In this document: in pieces, positions 48,056 to 59,399 of the stretch
How the letters are laid out: every line of letters begins with the position of its first letter
Numbering within the stretch: the stretch's first letter is position 1
Assembly: GCA_963583905.1 (NCBI GenBank)
Contig: OY757313.1
Coordinates: 77,038,201-77,102,200 of the forward strand
Direction of reading: 5' to 3'
DNA: 64,000 bases
DNA from: Stenurella melanura
Lineage: Eukaryota > Arthropoda > Insecta > Coleoptera > Cerambycidae
The notes under the pieces: model-generated
Told to the model about the DNA's origin: nothing
Database searches by the model: none
Seen by the model: the letters and a program-made list of their open reading frames with translations, nothing else
Program-made: the position numbers and the translations under genes

Positions 48056-50140
48056 AATTCTTGATCGCCTTTAACAGTGAGTTTACCCCCTACAAGCGAT
48101 GTCGCAGAACGTCATTCACTTCGAATCAACTACTGAGTTCAATCTCACGGCACGACAGGTCGAAAAATTCACAAACACGGAGATTGGGAAACCATATGAG
48201 AAATGCGTCTTTTACTTTACCTCCACGGTGATGTGTGGAAATGAGTAAAAAATAAAAAATATATAATAATTAACTAAACTTTCAAAAGAAAAATGAAATA
48301 TTTTCGTAAATGAGATCAAATATCCACCACTTTACTCCATTGTATCCCGGAAACTATTCCTCTGAGAGAAAACAGTTGTGTGGAATTTTATGCCATAAAT
48401 GTTTATTAATAGCTATTTTCCACGTAATTCTCATCGGAACCGAAATATTCGCGAAAAAGGGATTTTATGAGCATCGCCAGTGGCAACGCCTCGAGGTTGA
48501 ATACTCAGAATATTAATTAGTATGTCAAACTTAAGAATTATGCCAAGTAAATCTTCCTTGGCCTGTTACAAGGTAAAATCTGCCTACTGCTTGGAATATC
48601 AGCTATTCTTAAGGTATTTGGAAGCAGTCTTCCTGTTGACCTTCCGCAATTTCAAAGTCTCTATTATAATTGTTGACCATTGTTCCGGTTTCCTTCTCCG
48701 TTAAAACTGTGAATCAACCACTATTTTTTTCAACCACCATTTTGGTGATAGCGGAAACAGATTGGAAGGAAACCGACATTGGTTATCATCCGAGTTATCA
48801 TCCAATTTCCAATTAGAATAATGCATTGATCATAAAGAATTGTTGTCGGACGAGAAAAAACATCTTGAGTAAAATTTGAGGGTTGAAAGTGTTTTTATGT
48901 AGGTGAGCCTTTATTGATTCTAAATCTATTTTTTGCCTAAAAGGGTAATAATAACATATACTCGTAAAAATTAAATCGTTTGTTTTCGACACATATTTTT
49001 TTGAACATAATTTGAGCGTTTAAGAACGAGTTTCACAAATATTTTTTTACACTATCAACTTGAAAAATATATACGTTAAATTAATAAGAAATGCGATGGT
49101 TCATTTAACAGCAATTACCACAGTACCTAGACAATCCTAAAGTCTACGCTTCAATAATCAAAAATCTTTAACTTCTTTTATTTAAATTGACATAAAACAC
49201 AAAACTAACAAATGAGCGCACCGGAAATGGATATGTAGATCTTTCACGATCTTTTCACCACAAAGAATGATATCGAACTAACGAACTGAAAAGAGGAGTA
49301 ATTAATTTTTTTTCAAACTTTATAAAATCTTTAAGCTTAACTTTTTGTGAGATACTGGATCATTTCTAGAGTTTTTCATAGTATGCAAAGTTCTTGCACC
49401 TTTAAAGTTCATAAAATACTGACAGACTTTATTCAAAAACAACATACAAGGTTAGTAGTGCTTATTATGTTCATATAAATTAAATTATTAATAGATTTAT
49501 GTTTAATTACATTCAGATGATGCCACCACGTGCGCCGAATGTTAGTATTCGAGTGTTTTGATGTTTAGAAACCATTTCAGAGGCAAATTTTTCCGGTGTT
49601 ATAATGTTTTACATCGATGTAATGTATTACCTCTTAAGAGAAAAAGTCGCTTTAATAGTTACTACAATTAAGTCAAATCATTGTGATGTTATTAGCTATA
49701 GAGTATATAAAACTAAACATTGCAGCGTTCGAAGGCCATAGAGTACATTGAATAGTAAATATCGTTAAACTGTTACGGGATAAAAGACTCGTTTAAAAGA
49801 TACGATTCTTTGAAACTTGTTTATATTTACAGCCTTTCACTGTTATTATAATGAGTAACGGTGTTGACAAAAAAGAGAAGTACCTATGCAGAATGATAAT
49901 TATCCGATTTATGATTCTATGAGTCACTACCAGAGCTTATAAACTTTGTTCCATGCAATAGGTGAAACTGAACATAAGAACATATCTTTTTTGCGTCCAT
50001 GAGAAGAAATATATTTAATGAAATTCAAGTTATGTGTAACTTAAATTAAAAATCATTTGCATTTTATGTTTTTAACCTCATCGATTTAAAAAAATGAGTT
50101 GGGATACTATACCATGAGAAACATTACCATCTTGCGATTA
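48056..50140. other. No gene recognised
   Basis: Frames at 48310-48516 and 48522-48704 (plus) have no recognisable domain. A possible weak inverted repeat near 48680-48800 (CCGGTTTCCTTC / GGAAGGAAACCG) was not followed further. Confidence 0.35.
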
Positions 50141-50651
50141 AAGCATCTAGGGTCCAGGTCATAAATCGTCCTGCATGCGCATTAGTGCTGCTGCGGCGGA
50201 CGATTAACAGTTGATTATTGTACCACCTCTTCAACTATTTCTTCCGTGCTATAGCGCTGTTTGTCAACTGGATGGTTCGTGTATGGGTAATGTTATCGCC
50301 GCTCGCTCTTGCTGCATTGTTTGGAACGGGTTTTTTGGATAGTAATTTTCCCGTGCAGAACTATCATATATATCTGTGATATTTTATCTACACTAGCGTC
50401 TTTTGCATTGCATATATCAATTGTTTTAAGTTAAATTTTTTTTACACGTTCTATCTTATACACTTTTTAATTCGCCGATCCTGCGAAAGGAGATTGTGAT
50501 TATTATGTAAGTTTACTTTTAATCTAACCTAGCCTCGCTCTATCCATCCCTTCAATTACCACGGCGATTAGTGCTGTGGATGTTTGGCTGGCTCCGGACG
50601 AGTGCTTAGGGAGGACAATTATGTATTATTAATTTAACATAAATTTGTTTT

Positions 50652-50700
50652 GATTTTGCTTTGGGTGCGAAAGGTCCCCGGTTCAACTCCTGGACGCGCC
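50652..50700 (+). pseudogene. 3' two-thirds of a tRNA-Pro (anticodon TGG)
   Basis: The anticodon arm TTTGC-TTTGGGT-GCGAA gives anticodon TGG at 50662-50664. It is followed by AAGGTC, a T arm CCCGG-TTCAACT-CCTGG with one mismatch and B box GGTTCAACTCC, then acceptor-like GACGCGCC. This follows the usual animal tRNA-Pro order from the anticodon arm to the 3' end. The 5' acceptor strand and D arm (with the A box) are not recognisable upstream, so it cannot form a full cloverleaf. It is a tRNA pseudogene or part of a SINE-like unit inside the surrounding inverted-repeat element. Confidence 0.7.
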
Positions 50701-50706
50701 GAACTC

Positions 50707-50713
50707 TTTTTTT
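50707..50713 (+). terminator. Polymerase III-type T run after the tRNA-Pro fragment
   Basis: Seven consecutive T residues lie seven bases beyond the acceptor-like end, the position where polymerase III terminators are found. Without an A box, activity is doubtful. Confidence 0.4.
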
Positions 50714-51058
50714 ATTTTGTAACGATTAATGTATTTTTTCACAGTATTTTTCAGGTTCGATTTGACGGCAGAAATAATGTTTTCCTTCTTTTTCCTATAA
50801 TGATTTCATTCTTCCATGTGATTTCTTTAGGTAAAGGTTAGTTAGGTTGATTTTTATTTTGCTCTAATTGTTAATAATTATCAGCGCCGCAAAATATCAC
50901 AGAATTAACTTGAAATCACTATATTTCACACAAGTGCTTTGCGCCAAGTGTGCGCGTGCACTTGGGACGAATTATGATAACTTGGACCCTAGACGCTTGT
51001 TTTTGCGATGAGATACGAGTCGTTTCGTTAAAATTGAACAAATTTCATTTTCACCTCT

Positions 51059-52660
51059 TACTTCCACATCCACGTAGTGGAGTGGAAGTATAGTAATCGT
51101 AAAAATATTTTCAATTTTTTTTTTTGTTGAAATAAGCTTAGAATGTCATAAAACGTCGAGATTTTAAATTTGAGCAAAACAAATTTTCAGTCTCTGTCTG
51201 ACTGTCTGTTGGTCGGTATGTAACTTTGTAACTTTTTTGTGTGCACGATTTCTCAGCAACGGTTTAAGACATTGACTTGAAACTTGGTACAAGTATGTAC
51301 CCGGTGATTGATTCTTTAAGGACGCCGCCCCCTCTTTGGGCCTTAATTTCGGCCTTATGTAAAAAATATTTCAATAACGATTTAATCATTTCGAAGTCAT
51401 TTTTTCTCAGAAATTCAAAAATTTTATAGAAAAAAAATTAACGTAAAATAAAAAAAAATTATAGATTAAATTTATATTTTCTTATGGGGCACCCTATATA
51501 ATTTAAAATATTCTGATAGAGTATTTTTTTCTGATTTCAAAAATACATCACTTATATTTGTAATTTTTAACCCTTTTTGAGTTATTTATATTTAAAAATC
51601 ACATTATCAAATTAAAATTATCGTTTGAGTCATGACCTACCCACAAAAATTAATGAATTATTTTTTAACAACGTGATTGTTAATTATTAATAACTCAAAA
51701 AGGGTTAAAAATAACATATATAAGTGATATATTTTTAAAATCAGAAAAAATACTCTATCAGAACATTTAAAAATATATGGGGTGTCCCAATTAAGAAAAT
51801 ATAAATTTAATCTATCTCTATCTATTTAATCTCTAACTTTTTTATTTTACGTTCAATTTTTTTTTTCTATAAAATTTTTGGATTCCTGAGAAAACATCAT
51901 TTCGAAATGATATGGTATAGATATTGAAATATTTTTTTTTATAATGCCGAAATTAAGGCCCAAAAAGAATCACCGTGTACCACAATGAGATCTGGAACTA
52001 GGCTATATTTTGCGCTAATTCCGGTGAAGGGCTGGGGGTTAAATAGGGGTAAATAATGAAAAATAAGTAAAGCAAGCTGGTAAATGTACAGTAACTTGGG
52101 ACTTGCTGTATATACTAGAGGCCAAGACCTCAAATATTTTAATAAAATTTTCTCGAACTAGATTCTATTTTAAGATGATTCCGTTGGAGGGTTGGGGGTT
52201 TAAAAGGGGTAAATAAGCCAAGACCTCAAATATTTTTATATTTTCTGGAACTAGATTATATTTTAAGATGATTCCGTTGACGGGTTGGGGGTTAAATAGA
52301 GGTAAATAAGGGAAAATAAGTTAAGCAAGCTAGTAAGAATACAGTGACTTGGGATATGGTGTATATACTAGAAGCGAAGACTTTTACAATATTTTTCAAT
52401 CTCTCTACCACCCTTCATTATTAAAAGGGTTGGCAAAATAAAATTGAGATATTCACTTGAAATTTGGTACACGTGTGTGTTATCGACATCTAACGACATT
52501 GTATTTTGAGATGATTCCGTTAAAGGAGTAGGGGGTAAGTAGAGGTAAATGGGGAAGAATAAGTAAAGCAAGCTGGGAAGAGTACAGAAACTTGGGATTG
52601 GGTGTATATACTAGAAGCCAAGGCCTCAGATTTCTTTCTAATGTTTTTCAACAAAAATGC
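51059..52660 (+). repeat. Family B copy, interrupted by a fold-back MITE
   Basis: Head TACTTCCACATCCACGTAGTG at 51059, GTAATCGTAAAAATATTTTC, CATAAAACGTCGAGATTTT. The first unit is split at 51301, and the array resumes at 51976 with GAGATCTGGAACTAGGCTAT and continues to about 52660 as roughly four units of differing length, some shortened (TTCCGTTGGAGGGTTGGGGG at 52177 and TTGACGGGTTGGGGG at 52277 are only about 100 bp apart). Frames at 51939-52133 and 52368-52571 (minus) are repeat translations. Confidence 0.85.
51302..51975. mobile_element. Fold-back MITE, 674 bp, with 6 bp target duplication
   Basis: Begins CGGTGATTGATTCTTTAAGG and ends AAAAAGAATCACCG. It is palindromic over nearly its full length: GGCCTTAATTTCGGC / GCCGAAATTAAGGCC, TTTTTTCTATAAAATTTTTG, TACTCTATCAGAA, AACTCAAAAAGGGTTAAAAA. 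TGTACC occurs immediately on both sides (51296-51301, 51976-51981). Removing the insert restores a normal family B unit. Confidence 0.85.
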
Positions 52661-53249
52661 CCGCATTTATGATTTCGGAGGGTATTTAAAAAAGTATTTT
52701 AGGCTTTTAGAAGATCCACTAGAGAAATTGACTCAATATATACGAATTTAGGTAAGGTCAGATTTCTGAACCTACCTTAGTATTTGTTTCTGAAAGCAGT
52801 TCAAGTTTTTTTCCAGAATTGGTTTTTAATTACCGTACGAAGCTTCTATGTGGAAAAACGTAGTATCCGTCGTTTTGAATTTTTAATGTTTAAACATCAG
52901 ACTCATTATCAGAGAATTCTGATGATCTCGATATACCAAATTTTTTGAAATCTGCAACAAATTTTGCCATTGTGACATCCATATTGAATTCATCATTTTG
53001 AATTTTTAACTTTTGGCATCAGATTCAGTATCAGTTCCTCTGAAAATAGCTAGCTACAATTTTTTATGTCATTTCAACAAAATTTGGATTTTGTCTAGTT
53101 TTTGATAGTCAATGGAACAATGGAGTCATCTTCTAGTAATAATGGCACATTCGCCAAATTAGCGAATAAAAAACGTTTTCTGATTTTTGCTCACTTTATA
53201 CTAGACACAGCTTGATGAAATTATGAGACTACCGCCGAGTCATACTCTA
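52661..53249. other. No gene recognised; weak internal repeats
   Basis: GTTTTGAATTTTTAATGTTT ... CATCAGACTCATTATCAG (near 52870-52915) and ATTTTGAATTTTTAACTTTT ... CATCAGATTCAGTATCAG (near 53000-53035) form a diverged direct repeat of about 130 bp period. No coding homology. Confidence 0.45.
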
Positions 53250-53375
53250 CCCTAGTAGCACCAATGTTGCGCCAATATATAATCCATATAAGACCAATAT
53301 ATGAATATAGGACGAATATTCATATATTGGTCCTATATGGATTATATATTGGTCCAATATGTTGTGCTACTAGGG
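53250..53375. mobile_element. Minute palindromic MITE, 126 bp, TA-flanked
   Basis: Starts CCCTAGTAGCAC and ends GTGCTACTAGGG, with TA on each side (53248-53249, 53376-53377). The arms pair almost completely (CCAATATATAATCCATATA and ACCAATATATGAATAT with their complements) around a 7-base loop AGGACGA near 53310. If transcribed it would make a long hairpin RNA. Confidence 0.85.
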
Positions 53376-53377
53376 TA

Positions 53378-55069
53378 CAGTTTGAAAAAGATTTCATAAA
53401 TATCGCGTAAGCCAGTACAAAGTAATGATTGAGCAAACATAAAAAAAAACATGGAGACGTGTCGAATTGAGAATTCTCTCCTTTTAGGCCTTCTCAATGA
53501 CCCTCGTAAATATGAGGTCTAGATTTGTGTGAGTAACGGAGTGAGTTTTCTTCGTTATAGAATTATTTTCGTAATTTCACAAACGGAATATTAACTTCAC
53601 TGCTCAAATTTTTCCACACATCGGTATTCACATAGTAGCTAAAACAATTTCAGACATTTTGATAATGTATGAGTATTACACGTACATCATTTATTCTGTG
53701 AAAACAGTCCAAAGTATGGAACAAATAAGTGAAAACTTGATTTTTGTTTGTAAATTTCGCTAGGTACCTTTCTTTCTCAAGGTTCAAACGCAGCTGATCT
53801 CTAAAATTAAAATACAAAAATTAGCTATCCGAGGATAAACTGTTGGCAACATTATCAATAACATTCATAATTACAAATTTATATACGCAAGGTAAATTTA
53901 AAATAACACTTGGGATAGGTCGTTTTGTAAGGTTTTTGCAACAGTAAAATACTTATGCGAGAAAACATTGAACAACGCATATTTTCTCTTAAGGCTAACT
54001 GCCATTTTATTAAATATATTAAGCAACTTGACAAGTAGTGAATTTAGAAATAGTATAATTTCCTGGCATTTATTTTTACTTTTTGTGATACTTCCAGTGC
54101 CATAAAATACATCACAGGCTGTGTAAACGAAAAGGTGATAAATACTGTCAACTAATATGCGATACAAATGTATTGAGCCCTCATTTTAACAGCGGTTATC
54201 TCAAAAACACAGGGACGGAATAAAATTAAAAAATTATGTGTTCATAAAATGGCTCATTTTTAAGGAAATTATGACTATACCAATTTGAAATATCTCGAAA
54301 AATGTGCGTCCCATGTGAATAACATTTTAGGTTTCGATAAAACAGAGGTTTTTTTATAATGTTATATTATTTAATATTTTTAATTTTAAAATTTCGGACT
54401 TATTGTCGAGAAGTTGTCTTCACGCATAGTCGGTTATTTTTTAAGGTATTTAAAATTAAGTCGATAAAATTATTGATTATATAAAATGTACGCATTTTCA
54501 GAAAAAACAATTTGGGATAAACGGAAATAGTAAAAAATACTGACTAAAAGGGCATTCTTAAGCATTTGTAATACTCTCAAAATGCCTCTATTAGGGAATG
54601 TACAACATATGCTAATTTATATTGATACAGAATTACATCATACCGGATTTCACTCATTTGTCGAGAAGTCTTTATTTAAATAATCTACATTTTGTAATTT
54701 TGCTCGGGCGTAAAAAAATTTAATCTAATTTGCTGATATATTTCCAAACAAAACCACCAAATACCTTAAGTATAATGTAAACAAAAATATATTTTGTTGC
54801 GGCTCTGCAGTGTTGTTGAAGAATATTTTTCCACAAAATCTGATACATTATCCTAATATAGAAAAGTTGATAAGAATTTGTATAGCTATACCATTTCATG
54901 GCATTTAAAAATATTTATTCATGCCTTTGATAACACAGGCACAAACAAAGAAGTGGTCGACTTCTGGGACTCTATTGGGTAACCCCTATGTACATGAGTA
55001 CGAAGCCTTTTTAAGTCCCGCTCTGCTAATCAGTTTTAAGCATGCCGCCTCCATGTCGCACACTTCTAT
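53378..55069. other. No gene recognised
   Basis: An 89-codon minus frame at 53898-54167 has no recognisable domain. No repeat structure was identified. Confidence 0.4.
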
Positions 55070-55375
55070 GGAATACATCTTCGCACATTTCTAAAACCGG
55101 TAATTACGCTTGTAGAGACCAAAAATCATATTGTGTTTTAGACCGAATTTTTATACCAACTTTCAAAATGTACGTCCGCCCGTCCGTCCGTCCGTCTGCC
55201 CGCCCGTCCGTCCGTCTGCCCGCCCGTCCGTCCGTCCGCCCGTCTGTCTCTCCGTTCGTCACGTTTTTTTTTGTAAGCATGATAACTCAAGAATGAAAAA
55301 TCCTATTGTATTGGAATTTGGATAGTAAGTTAGTGTTAGAAAGAACCCTATATTAAGCTGTTTTTGACATCTTCA
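55070..55375 (+). repeat. Family A copy with expanded GTCC/GCCC tract
   Basis: TCGCACATTTCTAAAACCGG at 55079, then a pyrimidine-rich tract at 55173-55258 of GTCC, GCCC and GTCTGCCC units, longer than in any other copy, then TATTGTATTGGAATTTGG. Arg-Pro-Ser-Val repeats in the frames at 55042-55325 are translations of this tract. Confidence 0.8.
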
Positions 55376-55591
55376 CTATTTATGTTTCAAAAACAATATT
55401 TTTTGGCAATATGGTCAGTTACATACTTTTTCAAAATTCTTTACGTTTTAAAGTTCTAGTAACTTTTTTTATATACTGTTCCACAGTATACTTTCCTCGC
55501 TTGCCGAAGTAATCATGGAAAAGAATTACGACATTTCTTCGAATTTCCGTGTGTCGGACTATGTAGATTACATGAATTAATGTCTTTCAAT

Positions 55592-55640
55592 TATGTCTGT
55601 CCGTCCGTCCATCCGTTTGTCCTTCGGTCTGTTGTCTGTC
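55592..55640 (+). repeat. Second short GTCC-type tract
   Basis: ATGTCTGTCCGTCCGTCCAT followed by TGTCCTTCGGTCTGTTGTCTG. The flanks do not clearly match family A, so its origin is unclear. Confidence 0.6.
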
Positions 55641-57303
55641 AATATTCCAGTTGTCAAATCATTGTAATTATCTCTCATTTGAAAAAAAAATTCGAAACCT
55701 GTACAACGTATCTTTATGTATACATAGAAACATTACTTCTTAGTAAGTACCATACTTGTTCTTATTCTTCTTATTACACATTCGTATTGCTGAGTAGTTG
55801 GTAATTAACAATACTATTAAGAGAGCACCATCTATTAGGTAATAATGATAATTTGTAACCAACTGTAAAATAATGAGCACTTTACTTTCATATTAGAATT
55901 ATAATGTAAGAAGAAATTTAAATAATTAATTGTGTAGGCAATTTAAATTAACAATTATTGCCCACAATTAGAACACTTAACATTTGATAAAATGAAAGGT
56001 GTTTAGAAAATAACATTAAATTAAATATTATTAACTCTATAAATATTATAAAATATACATATTATTGTGTGTGTTTTGTTTAATCGGTAACACAGAGCTT
56101 TTTATTATCTCTCATAGTTATATGTAGATATATAATCAACTGTTAGAATATTACTGAGTACAAATTTGAGAGTACATAAAGGCTGGCGCTAAGAATAAAA
56201 CTGACTTATATTAGCGCTAATATAAATTGGCTTAATAAAGACACCCTAATTTCATAGTAATAGTATAGGAACCAGCGTGCAATTATCTGACACATTAGTA
56301 TCAGCTGGAGACATGGATTAAACCTTTGTCTTAGAGCGCGGTAGACAATAAAAGTGGTATGAGAATTTTGCTTAGTGGTGAAAACTTAATTTATAAATGA
56401 AATTAATTATTATGTCAATGCTTAAAGTTAGACATCTTGCAGGTTGAAAATGTCTGCCGCTGTATCACCAGTAACAGGGATATATACCGGTCGTATTTTT
56501 GTATTTGCTAAGTAGTATTCGATAACAATGAAATTAGCTTGTTATATTTTTTATTTTTATTTTGTTCGTAATCGAAAATACCCCGCTGCAATAAGCTTTA
56601 CTAAAAATACCTTAATAAAGTTCGTTCGAACCTGAGAGACGTACTGTATGCAGTTTCGATATATTGTACATCTACGCATTTCTATGTGCTAAATAAAAAA
56701 CCTGAGTAAAATTTTGCTTTAAAATGATAATGAAACAAAGTTTATATAAATAATAACATTTTATACACGACTCCGGCGATTACCCTATATGCCAGATATA
56801 GTCCAATTACAGTGGAGAGTATGCTATTTTACGTATGTAGCATGTTTGAAATGAAAATTTTGAGTGTAACAGAAGTTATACAGTCGGTAATGCCCGCACC
56901 TCAACTTTCAGTATTTTTGTAATGGCCTTATAAAAATTGCCGGAACAATATTATCTTGTACATTTCGTATTTTGATGTGATTAATAAAAAATGTTGGTAA
57001 TATTGTGCTCTAAAACTATAATGTATGAGTTTATATAAATCATGAAAATTGGCGATCACGCTATATGACGGATATGGCAGCATTTACATCAGAAATAAAG
57101 ACTGACGCCGATCTACTGCCATACTATGGCACACTTTAAAACATCATCCCTTGGATAAGGGCTGTCGTTTAACAAGAAATCCCTAATTTTGTCGTTCTGT
57201 ACGTCAGCGGTAAGACGCCACTTCGTCTTAGAGCCTTAGATCCACGAACAAATTTGAGAGTCACCACTATGGGCTGTCAGGAACCGTTCATGCCTCCAAT
57301 TCA
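55641..57303. other. No gene; weak diverged direct repeat
   Basis: GTTTATATAAATAATAACAT ... GGCGATTACCCTATATGCC (56740-56792) and GTTTATATAAATCATGAAAA ... GGCGATCACGCTATATGAC (57028-57070) look like diverged copies of one ~285 bp unit. Otherwise AT-rich with no gene seen. Confidence 0.45.
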
Positions 57304-57800
57304 CTATTTATTTATTTATTTATTTATTGCATACACTGTTCAACAGGTAAGATACCCAATTACAGAACAGGAATAAAGGCATACAATGCATTATATACAA
57401 CAACCTAGAAAGAAAGTAAAATGAAGAAAAAAATTTCTTAAATATACGAACTATGAAATGATACGAAGAGAGAGAAAAAAATAACATGGAAAATGTTTAA
57501 ATATAAAAACTATATATACATATATACACATATGTGATTCAAAGTAAATTAAGAAAAACAAAGACAATCTCTGGTTATTTAATTTAGAACATTTTGTTTT
57601 ATGTCGCTAAGGCTGCAATTAAAAATATCGAAGTCGCTAGATAATTTGCATAATTTGTTAGAAGTAATAGGTACTGCAAATCGTATATAAAGGTGAATTA
57701 TAAGTAATAGGTACTGCAAATCGTATATAAAGGTGAATTATTTAGTACGTTGGTACGCGGCGTACCAACCTGAAGGTGCGATGACGTAGAATAGGAGGTA
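57304..57800 (-). pseudogene. LINE 3' end: ORF2 C-terminus, UTR and tail
   Basis: On the minus strand, PRTNVLNNSPLYTICSTYY (near 57700-57770) and, after a frame change, KLCKLSSDFDIFNCSLSDIK then QNVLN and a stop near 57585 form the C-terminal end typical of Jockey-type LINEs. The same end motif (RSNVLKFSPLFNIC) closes the relic at 24966-25591. Beyond the stop are about 260 bp of UTR and a plus-strand (TTTA)n tract at 57305-57327 that is the LINE tail in reverse. The insertion is 5'-truncated to about 500 bp. A 40 bp direct duplication within the coding end (57662 and 57702) shifts the frame. Confidence 0.75.
57662..57741 (+). repeat. 40 bp perfect tandem duplication
   Basis: The unit AAGTAATAGGTACTGCAAAT plus TCGTATATAAAGGTGAATTA occurs twice in a row without a visible mismatch. 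It lies inside the LINE coding relic and must post-date its insertion, or the copies would have diverged. Confidence 0.9.
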
Positions 57801-59399
57801 AGCACAAAACGATCGGTAGGAGATCTAGATACTAATAATTTAATAAACGAATAGAACATATTTTAACGTACAATCTACTTACTACTAAATTTGGCAACAA
57901 CGAATTAAAGTTGGCAGGATTTGGTCCATTCATTCAATGCATTAAAAATTTCCCGAAAATTACATTTCCTGAAACTTAAGCAAAGTATTCTAAAAGCTGA
58001 TTTTCTAAGAATTACTAAAATTGACTGTTTATCATCTGGACTGTCTTAATAATAAATCCCCAAAATTATTTATGTTATTTCCATAGAAGTTTTGTTTGGA
58101 AAAATATCCTGAAAATTAAAAATTTGACCAATGCGTTGGGTATTTGATAAATTGCATGGGCATTTATATGAGTCTGCTACTTTTTAACTGTAATTTGGTT
58201 CGTATGTAGCAGTAACAACTGATACGAACATAAGTAGCTGCTATATTTATAGCGGGTTGAAATTACTCGCTGAATAGTAAATATGCCAACGTGCCCATAC
58301 AGCAACACAAGCAGGCGATGTCGACCCTAAATTTAATCCTTTTTTGATAAGGCTTGTAAGGCTATGATGAAGGCTGACCGCCAGCCGACTGCCATAGGCA
58401 AATCAACACACTTCGTTAACGAAGTTTATTTTATTTTTCTATGGCCTACCGCAACCACAGTAATCATATTGACACTAACACTGCAAGTAAAATCCCAACA
58501 AACTTATAACACATTTTATCTTTTGTTTCCAAAAAGTGAAACATGTTAATTTATAGTACGTATACTTTATGTAAGAATATGTCAGTCAATTCAAATCAGT
58601 CGCTATGACGCCTTTAAATCAAATATATTATTGTAATATGACCCACCTATATTTATCTAATTTACGACGTCGAATGAGTTCATTGCCAAAGCAGCAATAG
58701 AAAAATCTTCATTTCATTTAAACTGGTGACCAGTCTTCAAACTCTGAATAATTATAAACACCTAATATATGATGGCATTTAATCATTTAACATTTTCCGC
58801 AATTATTAATAAAGTTTATAACGAAAAAAAAGGCCGGACTGTGTTGAGATCGATCCGTCAATCTCTTGATAAAAAAATTGGGTTGTGTTGTTTTGTAGTT
58901 TACAGTGTATAAAAATTTATATTGGAATTGAATAGAATAATAAGCAATCCTAATATACAATTATCAAAAGTAATCGTGGAAGCAAAATCGTTTTTAGAAC
59001 AAAATTTATGTCGGAAAGAATATGATAGATCACAGTGCACTATTTTCATAACTTCGATTTCTGTGGTAGCTAAAAACGGTGGATTGTATTTTAAAGCTAT
59101 TCCATATTGAAAAGATTAAGATTCAGACTTTCCCACTCCAGTATAATAATAAGAACAAAAATAGAACTATAAATAGGTACCATAAAAGACCAAAAAAGAC
59201 AGCTGCCTAAGGAGTCTCTACTTCCACATCAAGATTTCCCAACCAAGTGTCCTTAAACGAAGGCATATGGATACTATATTCGCAATAAGTGGAAATAATT
59301 GCTCAACGAATTTTAATAATATAATATTTGAAATCATCGGTGCTAACGGGTGTGACTGAAATCTTTTGTTTTCCTTACACACTCTAAAACACTATTTTA
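57801..59399. other. No gene recognised
   Basis: Frames at 58364-58549 and 58922-59110 (plus) have no recognisable domain. CTACTTCCACATCAAGATTT at 59219 resembles half of a family B head without the rest. Confidence 0.4.

Larger units (their letters stand above)
50141..50998. mobile_element. Terminal-inverted-repeat element containing a tRNA-Pro fragment
   Basis: Ends AAGCATCTAGGGTCCAGGT at 50141 and ACTTGGACCCTAGACGCTT at 50998 are inverted copies, with looser pairing inward (CATAAATCGTCC / GGACGAATTATG). Inside lie a 49-base stretch of tRNA-Pro and its T-run, and no transposase. No clear target duplication. Confidence 0.65.

Noticed and set aside
55042..55325. Frames with Arg-Pro-Ser-Val repeats
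   Set aside because: They translate the GTCC/GCCC tract of a family A copy in two frames at once. The other copies have different tract lengths and broken frames.
58130..58315. Possible inverted repeat GCATGGGCATTTATA / AATATGCCAACGTGCCCAT
   Set aside because: The pairing needs several gaps and no flanking duplication was seen.
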